DNA of 64,000 nt from an uncultured Candidatus Melainabacteria bacterium (lineage in GTDB: Bacteria; Cyanobacteriota; Vampirovibrionia; Gastranaerophilales; Gastranaerophilaceae). Below are positions 58,640 through 64,000 of this stretch, piece after piece. The notes beneath the pieces are model-generated. The model saw nothing but the letters and a program-made list of their open reading frames with translations, was not told the origin of the DNA and ran no database searches. The stretch lies in NCBI GenBank assembly GCA_934754425.1, contig CAKVIN010000006.1, positions 60,625 to 124,624 of the forward strand, given 5' to 3'. Every line of letters starts with the position of its first letter. Within the stretch, counting starts at the first letter, position 1. Both the position numbers and the translations under genes were made by a program.

Positions 58640-59695
58640 ATGACAAGAATAGCTGTAGACGCAATGGGCGGTGATCACGCACCTTTTGAAATTGTAGCAG
58701 GTGCAGTATGGGCTGCGGCAGAATATGGTGTAGCGTTAGAATTAGTCGGTAAGCAAGATAGAATTGAACACTGTCTTGAAGTTATTCAAAAAGAAGGGTT
58801 CTTATCTGATTGCGGTAAGGCAGGAAGAAAAAGAAGAGTGCGTGTTGATGTCAAATCACTTGATATCAAAATTACTCATGCTTCTGAAATCATTGAGATG
58901 GGCGAAGCTCCCGGACAAGCTATTCGTAAAAAGAAAAACTCTTCAATCGTATTAACAGTTAATTCTGTTGCAACAGGAAGTTCTGATGCATTAGTAGCAG
59001 CAGGTTCAACCGGTGCAGCTATGGCTTCAAGCTTATTTGGCTTAGGTAGAATTCCGGGGATTGATAGACCTGCAATAGCCGTAACACTTCCTACAATGAA
59101 AAAACCGATTGTTATTATTGATGGTGGCGCAAACAGTAATTGCACCCCTCAAATGCTTAAACAATTTGCAATTATGGGCATGACTTTTTCTAAGAATGTT
59201 CTTGGGGTTGAAAAACCTCGTGTTGGTGTTTTAAACATCGGTGAAGAAGCCGGAAAAGGTAATGAATTAGCTCAAAACACATATAATTTATTGGAAGAAG
59301 AAAAAGAAAAATTCAACTTTATGGGTAATATTGAAGGCAGAGAATTATTCTTGAACCTTTGTGACGTTGTAGTTTGCGACGGTTTTGTCGGTAATGTTGT
59401 ATTAAAAGTTACTGAAGGAACTTCTTCATTATTATTCAAAATGATTAAGAGTGAATTCAAATCAGATTTCTTGGGTATGCTAATCGGTATGTTAGCAAAA
59501 CCTTTCATGAAACGTATTTATGAAAAAATTAATTATGAAGAATTTGGCGGATGCTTACTTCTTGGTGTTAAAGGTATTACAGTTATTTCACATGGCAGAA
59601 GCAAAGCTTATGCAATCAAAAATGCTGTAAGAGTAGCAAAAGAAGCCGTTGAAACATCTGTTAACAGAAAAATTGCTGAATCAATCAGCGAATAA
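58640..59695 (+). CDS. plsX: Phosphate acyltransferase PlsX
   Basis: A 351-residue enzyme making acyl-phosphate from acyl-ACP, the start of phospholipid synthesis. 'TRIAVDAMGGDHAP' opens the protein, then 'ASEIIEMGEAPGQAIRKKKNSS', 'ALVAAGSTGAAMA', 'DGGANSNC' and 'GFVGNVVLKVTEGTSS'. About 20 residues longer than usual because of a basic insert near residue 55-65 ('CGKAGRKRRVRVD'). It is the typical partner of fabH, which follows. Confidence 0.97.
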   Translation: MTRIAVDAMGGDHAPFEIVAGAVWAAAEYGVALELVGKQDRIEHCLEVIQKEGFLSDCGKAGRKRRVRVDVKSLDIKITHASEIIEMGEAPGQAIRKKKNSSIVLTVNSVATGSSDALVAAGSTGAAMASSLFGLGRIPGIDRPAIAVTLPTMKKPIVIIDGGANSNCTPQMLKQFAIMGMTFSKNVLGVEKPRVGVLNIGEEAGKGNELAQNTYNLLEEEKEKFNFMGNIEGRELFLNLCDVVVCDGFVGNVVLKVTEGTSSLLFKMIKSEFKSDFLGMLIGMLAKPFMKRIYEKINYEEFGGCLLLGVKGITVISHGRSKAYAIKNAVRVAKEAVETSVNRKIAESISE

Positions 59696-59706
59696 TATAA
59701 GATTAC

Positions 59707-59742
59707 AAAACTTCGGTGGGAAACCCCTGCCGAAGTTTAATT
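59707..59742 (+). terminator. Hairpin between plsX and fabH
   Basis: An AAACTTCGG/CCGAAGTTT stem (59708-59716 with 59730-59738), extended by an inner GGG/CCC pairing, with a weak T-rich tail. It may attenuate transcription into fabH. Confidence 0.6.
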
Positions 59743-59773
59743 TATTGAAAAGGGTAAGAGGAGTATACAATAA

Positions 59774-60784
59774 ATGGGAAACAATACAATTCCTTTAAGA
59801 ATTGCCGGAGTTGGGTATAGTGTACCTGAAGCGGTTATAACAAATGACGATTTAACAAAATTATATGATACATCAGACGAATGGATTTATACCAGAACAG
59901 GTATTAAAGAAAGAAGAGTTGTTTCCGGCGAACAAAACGCTGTTGATTTAGGTTTGGAAGCTTCTCAAAAAGCTCTGGAAAAAGCAAAAATGAATGCTAA
60001 CGATATTGATATGATTATCGCAGCATCTTCAGCTCCACCTGATTTATATCCTGCAATTGCGTGCCATATTCAAACAAGATTGGGTATTACAACTCAAATT
60101 CCTGCTTTTGATATCACTGCTGCTTGTACTGGTTTAATCTATGGTTTGAGCATTGCAAAAGGTTTTATTGCTTCAGGAATGTACAAAAATATTCTTGTAG
60201 TCGCAACCGATAATAACTCTCGTTTAGTTGATTGGAATGATAGAGGAACCTCTATTCTATTCGGCGATGGTGCCGGCGCAATGGTAGTAACAGCTTCAGA
60301 AGACGGAGTTGACGATATTATTGCTATTGACATTAAAGCAGACGGAAGCCATGGTGACTTGATTGAATTAGCGTTTGATGGTAAAAATTGCCCACTTGTT
60401 GAGCAATATGAACAAAAACCAAAAGGTATCAGAATGAATGGACGTGGAGTTTATACATTTGTAGCAAAAGTCCTTCCTCACTATGTAGAAGAACTTATTA
60501 CAAAAGCTGGAATGAAGGCTGATGATATTGATTATTTGATACCTCACCAAGCTAATATCAGAATTATTCAAGCTGTTCAAGAGCGTTTGGGATACTCTGA
60601 CGACAAAGTTGTTACTAATATTAAATATTATGGTAACACTTCTGCAGCTTCAATTCCTTTGGCTTTGGCTGAAAGCGTAGAAAAAGGTAATGTAAAACTA
60701 GGTTCAACAGCGGTTCTTTGCGGTTTCGGTGCAGGCATGACTTGGGGCGGCGCAATCGTAAGATTGAGAGAAGGAATTTGTTAG
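59774..60784 (+). CDS. fabH: 3-oxoacyl-ACP synthase III (KAS III)
   Basis: A 336-residue enzyme condensing acetyl-CoA with malonyl-ACP to start fatty-acid synthesis. Active site: Cys in 'DITAACTGLIYGL', His in 'IPHQANIRII', Asn in 'KYYGNTSAASIPLAL'. N-terminal 'IRIAGVGYSVPE'-type start. Length and order are standard. AGAGGAG lies before the ATG. It is followed by the repeat-bracketed S23 gene instead of fabD directly. Confidence 0.97.
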   Translation: MGNNTIPLRIAGVGYSVPEAVITNDDLTKLYDTSDEWIYTRTGIKERRVVSGEQNAVDLGLEASQKALEKAKMNANDIDMIIAASSAPPDLYPAIACHIQTRLGITTQIPAFDITAACTGLIYGLSIAKGFIASGMYKNILVVATDNNSRLVDWNDRGTSILFGDGAGAMVVTASEDGVDDIIAIDIKADGSHGDLIELAFDGKNCPLVEQYEQKPKGIRMNGRGVYTFVAKVLPHYVEELITKAGMKADDIDYLIPHQANIRIIQAVQERLGYSDDKVVTNIKYYGNTSAASIPLALAESVEKGNVKLGSTAVLCGFGAGMTWGGAIVRLREGIC

Positions 60785-60794
60785 TCAAGAAGGA

Positions 60795-60890
60795 GGTCGT
60801 TAAGTCATTAAGACGTTAAGTCGTTAAGTTCATTTTAAATTATTTATAATGAACTTAATGCCTTAGAGATTTAATAACTTAACGATATGC
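60795..60890 (+). repeat. Hairpin of TTAACGAC-type repeats upstream of the S23 gene
   Basis: 60795-60836 reads as the inverse of the repeat units found after the gene (GTCGTTAAGTC...), and 60848-60887 as a degenerate direct copy. The two halves can fold on each other over about 37 bases, with an AT loop of 12-14. Confidence 0.7.
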
Positions 60891-60894
60891 AGTT

Positions 60895-61242
60895 ATGTTC
60901 TATAAAGATTTAGAAGTTTGGAAAGAATCTATTGATTTAACTATATTGATATATAAAATCACTGACAATTTTCCTGATGAAGAAAAATATGGTATTATAA
61001 GTCAAATCAGAAGGGCAGTTGTTGCAATTCCTTCAAATATAGCAGAAGGTTCGACGAGAATGTCTGATAAAGATACAATGAGATTTATAGATATTGCTAT
61101 TGGCTCTCTTGCTGAATTAGATACTCAAATGATAATAGCAGAGAAACTTAACTACTATCAAGGTTATGAAAAATTAAAATTAAAAATTGATAAAGTTTTT
61201 GCTTTGCTAAGAGGATTTAAAAATTATTTAAAACGAACCTAA
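60895..61242 (+). CDS. Four-helix-bundle protein, S23 / 23S-rRNA-IVS family
   Basis: 115 residues, mostly four helices: 'YKDLEVWKESIDLTILIYKI' start, then 'FPDEEKYGIISQIRRAVVAI', 'PSNIAEGSTRM' and 'FIDIAIGSLAELDTQMIIAE'. These are the S23 ribosomal-protein / avd-like family signatures ('F-P-x-x-E-x-x-x-L-x-x-Q-x-R-R-A-x-x-S-I-x-x-N-I-A-E-G'). Members occur in rRNA intervening sequences and as accessory subunits of diversity-generating retroelements. Here it interrupts the fabH-fabD spacing. No reverse transcriptase or variable repeat is seen. The stop codon lies inside the first downstream repeat unit. Confidence 0.93.
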   Translation: MFYKDLEVWKESIDLTILIYKITDNFPDEEKYGIISQIRRAVVAIPSNIAEGSTRMSDKDTMRFIDIAIGSLAELDTQMIIAEKLNYYQGYEKLKLKIDKVFALLRGFKNYLKRT

Positions 61243-61425
61243 CGACTTAAAAACCTAACGACTTAACAACGTAAAACTAAAACGAACTTAACGACTTAAA
61301 GACCTAACGACCTAACGACGTAAAACTAAAACGAACTTAACGACTTAACGACCTAACGACCTAACGACGTAAAACTAAAACGAACTTAACGACTTAAAGA
61401 CCTAACAACTTAACGACGTAAAAGA
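61230..61425 (+). repeat. Four 49-bp tandem units after the S23 gene
   Basis: Units start at 61230, 61279, 61328 and 61377, each AAAACGAACTTAACGACTTAA-like followed by CCTAACGAC blocks. Within each unit an eight-base CTAACGAC motif recurs. The first unit codes for the last residues and stop of the S23 gene. The upstream hairpin carries the same motif in both orientations. Confidence 0.92.
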
Positions 61426-61438
61426 AAAGGAGTATAAC

Positions 61439-62386
61439 ATGGTAAAAAAAATAGCATTCTTATTCCCTGGGCAAGGTGCTCAATCTGTAGGAATGGGTAA
61501 AGATTTATATGATAATTTTGAAGCTGCAAAATCTGTTTATGATACAGCTGATTCAACTTTAGGTAAAAGTATTTCAACAATTTGTTTCGAAGGACCTGAA
61601 GAAGATTTGAAACAAACTATTAATACTCAGCCTTCAATCGTAACAACTTCTATTGCAGCTTTAGAAGCCTTAAAATCCGAGTTAAATATTACACCTGATT
61701 TTGTTGCAGGTCACTCATTAGGTGAATATTGCGCAATGTATACTGCTGGTGTAATGTCATTAGAAACAACTCTGAAAGCAATTCAAAAGAGAGCTGATTT
61801 AATGGGAGCTACAAAAGGCGGTTCTATGGCAGCAGTTCTTAATGCATCAGAAGAACAATTAAAAGCTGGCTTGGAAGAAGGTTCAAAAGTTGGTTACGTT
61901 GATGTGGCAAACTACAATTCACCTGTTCAAGTAGTAATCACTGGTGATAGTAACGCTGTTAAAGCAACTTCTGATTATCTTCTTGCAAATGGTGTAAGAA
62001 GAGTTGTACCTCTTGCTGTTTCTGGCGCATTCCATTCTAAATACATGGAAAATGCCGGTAAAGAATTTGCAAGTTTTGTTTCTGAATTAGCTTTAAATGA
62101 TGCGAAAATGCCTGTTATTACAAACGTAGATGCAACAGAAACTTTGAAAGCTGATGATTTTAAATCAAAAATGCCTAAACAAATTTCTTCATCAGTATAT
62201 TGGACTCAAACTATTCAAAAAATGGTTGAAGAAGGTGTTGATACTTTTGTTGAAATCGGACCTGGAAAAGTTCTTGCAGGTTTGAACAAAAAAATTGCTC
62301 CGGAAGCTACTGTGTATAACGTATTTGACAAAGCTTCTTTGGATGCAACTGTTACAGCATTAAAAGAACAAATGGCAAATGTTTAA
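61439..62386 (+). CDS. fabD: Malonyl-CoA:ACP transacylase
   Basis: A 315-residue enzyme transferring malonyl to ACP for fatty-acid elongation. Active Ser in 'VAGHSLGEYCAMY', oxyanion 'FPGQGAQSVGMG', substrate Arg near 'KRADLM', His in 'SGAFHSKYM'. AAAGGAG lies eight bases before the ATG, right after the repeat array, so the ribosome binding site itself is outside the repeats. Confidence 0.97.
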   Translation: MVKKIAFLFPGQGAQSVGMGKDLYDNFEAAKSVYDTADSTLGKSISTICFEGPEEDLKQTINTQPSIVTTSIAALEALKSELNITPDFVAGHSLGEYCAMYTAGVMSLETTLKAIQKRADLMGATKGGSMAAVLNASEEQLKAGLEEGSKVGYVDVANYNSPVQVVITGDSNAVKATSDYLLANGVRRVVPLAVSGAFHSKYMENAGKEFASFVSELALNDAKMPVITNVDATETLKADDFKSKMPKQISSSVYWTQTIQKMVEEGVDTFVEIGPGKVLAGLNKKIAPEATVYNVFDKASLDATVTALKEQMANV

Positions 62387-62393
62387 ATTTTTC

Positions 62394-62426
62394 ACATTGT
62401 TGGGCAGTTATACTGTCCAACAATGT
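62394..62426 (+). terminator. Hairpin after fabD
   Basis: ACATTGTTGGGCAG / CTGTCCAACAATGT (14 bp, one G-T) with a five-base loop. The T-tail is weak. It overlaps the 3' end of the convergent gene. Confidence 0.7.
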
Positions 62427-62740
62427 CTTATTTTAGAAATATTACTTAATAATTTTGCTCTTTGTTTTTCAAGCGCAGCCATATCTTCTTTCAATAATTT
62501 TATAGCTCCTGCCGGTGTATTTCCGTCAAGTGTAACTGCTAAAATATCACCAATTGATTTTTCAATTTCTTTTACTTGCGCTACACTATCATCAATCTTA
62601 GATATTGTACTTTTACTAAATCTTGGTACCCCACTGTATTCCGCTAATGGAACCAAATTTGGTCGACTTTTTAAAGCTTCTTTCAGACTTGAATAAACAG
62701 TTCTTGCAACTTTACCAGTTGCTACTGGAATTGATGCCAT
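62408..62740 (-). CDS. Hypothetical small helical protein between fabD and fabG
   Basis: 110 residues behind AAAGGAG, read opposite to the fab genes. The first part is basic ('VARTVYSSLKEALKSRPNLVP'), the second a long helix ('KEIEKSIGDILAVTL', 'LLKEDMAALEKQRAKLLSNI') suggesting a coiled coil. No signal peptide. Its last codons lie in the fabD terminator hairpin. It has a good ribosome binding site, so I accept it over the overlapping plus-strand frame. The function is unknown. Confidence 0.6.
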   Translation of the reverse strand: MASIPVATGKVARTVYSSLKEALKSRPNLVPLAEYSGVPRFSKSTISKIDDSVAQVKEIEKSIGDILAVTLDGNTPAGAIKLLKEDMAALEKQRAKLLSNISKIRHCWTV

Positions 62741-62937
62741 AATAATCTCCTTTACTTAAACTTACTATATACTTATAATATTCCCTTGTTTATATAAAGT
62801 ATTTTTATAACATAGAATTGCTCTTTTATTAAGCAATGTTATATGATTATTAAAATAATAAATAGTTTAAATTTGAAACATTTGTGTTAGAATAGCTTTA
62901 GGGAGTTAAATTTTATAAAAGTATTGAATAATAGTGT

Positions 62938-62956
62938 GTTGAGGGATTACCTCAAC
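62938..62956 (+). promoter_or_regulatory. Hairpin in the fabG leader
   Basis: GTTGAGG-GATTA-CCTCAAC, a perfect seven-base stem 15 bases before the AAGGAG of fabG. A possible -10 TAGAAT lies upstream near 62889. Role not known. Confidence 0.4.
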
Positions 62957-62982
62957 AAAAATTTGAAATAAGGAGAAAATTA

Positions 62983-63714
62983 ATGACAGAAAGAAAAATT
63001 GCACTTATTACAGGTGGTTCTCGTGGTATTGGTTTGGCTTGCGCTTTAGAATTAGCAAAAGCTGGATGCGATATTATTATCAATGATATTTGTGATGCAG
63101 AAAAAGCTCAACCGGCTATTGATGAAATCAAGGCTTGCGGTGTTAACGCTTGGTTCTACCAATTTGACGTTTCTAATTCTGAAGCTGTTCAAGAAGCTGT
63201 TGATAAAATGATTGCTGAACACGGTAAAATCGACGTATTATTAAACAACGCCGGTATCACAAAAGACGGTCTGTTCATTAGAATGGATATGGAACAATGG
63301 GAAAGAGTTATCAAGATTAACCTAACTTCTGCTTATTGTGTTACTCACGCTGTAATTAAGTACATGATGAAGGCTCGTCAAGGTTCTATCATCAACATGT
63401 CAAGCATAGTTGGTCGTCACGGTAACGCTGGTCAAGCTAACTACTCTGCTTCTAAAGCTGGTTTAATCGGTTTGACTCAAACTCTTGCTAAAGAATTCGG
63501 CGGTAGAAATATCAGAGTTAACGCAGTTTGCCCTGGATTCATCCAAACAGCTATGACAGCTGAACTTCCTAACATCGATGAATACTTGAAAGCTATTCCG
63601 ATGAAAAGACTTGGTACTCCGGAAGATATCGCTAAAGTTGTTAAATTCTTAGCGCTTGATACTGAATACGTAACTGGTCAAGCTATCGAAGTTGCCGGCG
63701 GTTTAATGATATAG
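62983..63714 (+). CDS. fabG: 3-oxoacyl-ACP reductase
   Basis: A 243-residue short-chain dehydrogenase reducing beta-ketoacyl-ACP with NADPH. Cofactor loop 'ITGGSRGIGLACALE', 'LLNNAGITKDG', catalytic Ser in 'NMSSIVGRHGNAG' and Tyr-x-x-x-Lys in 'ANYSASKAGLIG'. C-terminal 'YVTGQAIEVAGGLMI'. AAGGAG precedes the ATG. It is separated from fabD by a convergent small gene and has its own leader. acpP, expected next, is not within the window. Confidence 0.97.
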   Translation: MTERKIALITGGSRGIGLACALELAKAGCDIIINDICDAEKAQPAIDEIKACGVNAWFYQFDVSNSEAVQEAVDKMIAEHGKIDVLLNNAGITKDGLFIRMDMEQWERVIKINLTSAYCVTHAVIKYMMKARQGSIINMSSIVGRHGNAGQANYSASKAGLIGLTQTLAKEFGGRNIRVNAVCPGFIQTAMTAELPNIDEYLKAIPMKRLGTPEDIAKVVKFLALDTEYVTGQAIEVAGGLMI

Positions 63715-63723
63715 GTACTACGT

Positions 63724-63910
63724 ACGTAGACATTTGGTCGGATGACATTTTGTAAGATTACTAGATTATTTTATGACTACTGGTCATCCTCAAAGTGAAA
63801 CTACAAGGTATGTGTCAGAGAAACGCACGTAGACATTTGGTCGGATGACATTTTGTAAGATTACTAGATTATTTTATGACTACTGGTCATCCTCAAAGTG
63901 AAACTACAAG
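63724..63910. repeat. Two 84-bp copies of the GGTCGG/AAGTGG dispersed repeat
   Basis: 63724-63807 and 63827-63910 are identical. Each reads ACGTAGACATTTGGTCGG at the start and CCTCAAAGTGAAACTACAAG at the end, and contains GGATGAC / GTCATCC arms. Related to 27537-27800 and 24893-24967. Confidence 0.9.
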
Positions 63911-63917
63911 AAACGTA

Positions 63918-63950
63918 GGGTGGGGAAAACGTAAGTGTCCCCACCTTATT
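63918..63950 (+). terminator. Terminator-like hairpin after the repeats
   Basis: GGTGGGGA / TCCCCACC (63919-63926 with 63938-63945), an 11-base loop and a T-rich tail. It is the first possible stop for the fabG transcript. The rest up to 64000 holds nothing I recognise. Confidence 0.65.
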
Positions 63951-64000
63951 ATTCTTAATCCTGTATAAATAAATTAAAAGAAGTGGGAATCGCTTTCGCT

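Noticed and set aside
60895..61242. Diversity-generating retroelement
   Set aside because: The S23/avd-like protein alone is present. There is no reverse transcriptase and no template/variable repeat pair in the neighbourhood.
61230..61425. CRISPR-like array
   Set aside because: The four 49-bp units are contiguous, with no unique spacers between repeats and no cas genes nearby.
62379..62696. Plus-strand frame opposite the small gene between fabD and fabG
   Set aside because: It starts inside fabD's end without a ribosome binding site and has a composition unlike coding sequence. The minus-strand gene has AAAGGAG and a helical protein.
63724..63910. CRISPR or phage repeat after fabG
   Set aside because: Only two copies, 84 bp long with palindromes, and related intergenic copies elsewhere fit a dispersed repeat.

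Overview
This is a 64-kb piece of a very AT-rich bacterial chromosome read with the standard bacterial code; TGA, TAA and TAG all end intact genes. The gene content points to a diderm, flagellated, probably anaerobic or fermentative gut bacterium: TolC-type outer-membrane factor, fliF/G/H/I, anaerobic nrdG and a complete fatty-acid start-up operon. Several hypothetical proteins open with a short extended leader ending in F-x-G or F-N-G-R (starts at 49950 and 53131, perhaps 11257). I associate that style with Candidatus Gastranaerophilales (Melainabacteria/Vampirovibrionia, non-photosynthetic relatives of Cyanobacteria). This assignment is an inference; no 16S gene is present.

Layout. 1-10.5 kb: end of a LysR regulator, a hypothetical exported protein, an acetyltransferase, then a leftward repair cluster of a giant UvrD-like helicase, mfd and a parvulin-type lipoprotein foldase. 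10.6-15.7 kb: an accessory region around tRNA-Lys(CTT). It holds three degenerate tRNA-derived units upstream of the tRNA, a remnant integrative element (att-like copy of the tRNA, small membrane genes, decayed tyrosine recombinase, palindromic MITE-like element) and a SNF2/RapA helicase that has lost its ATPase lobe. 15.8-21 kb: operon hypothetical-engB-WYL-WYL-coaX, a Xer recombinase and a metallophosphoesterase. 21-26.1 kb: ferritin and a MarR/TolC/EmrA efflux locus, with a Fic gene apparently inserted between two 61-bp copies of the MarR operator. 26.2-27.5 kb: an unusual pair of degenerate PurN-like and PurD-like proteins. 27.8-30 kb: groEL and groES, then a non-coding stretch with a candidate minus-strand RNA. 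30.8-42.3 kb: SpoIID-like protein, dehydrogenase, rpmH, methionine gamma-lyase-like enzyme, FkbH-like protein, rimO, sugar transporter, pgi, DedA and tRNA-Arg(CCT). 42.5-47.7 kb: fliF-G-H-I. 47.8-57.3 kb: nrdG, a lineage-type membrane protein behind an attenuator-like leader, a degenerate starch-synthase-like protein, a protein with six helix-turn-helix units, alaS and tsaC. 57.4-63.7 kb: DUF177-rpmF-plsX-fabH-(S23-type four-helix-bundle gene in repeats)-fabD-fabG.

Dispersed repeats. Three families recur between genes. One is a hairpin of TTGAAA-type arms inside marR-emrA, groS-groL and fliF-fliG. One is a GGTCGG/AAGTGG family at 24.9, 27.6 and 63.8 kb. One is the TTAACGAC tandem array in the fab operon. 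Together with the tRNA-derived units these make the non-coding part of the window unusually structured.

The best candidates for something undescribed are the PurN/PurD-like pair (26.3-27.5 kb), the six-HTH protein (52-53 kb), the leader with competing hairpins (50 kb), the tRNA-Lys-derived repeat array (11.4-11.8 kb) and the repeat-bracketed S23 gene inside the fab operon (60.8-61.4 kb).
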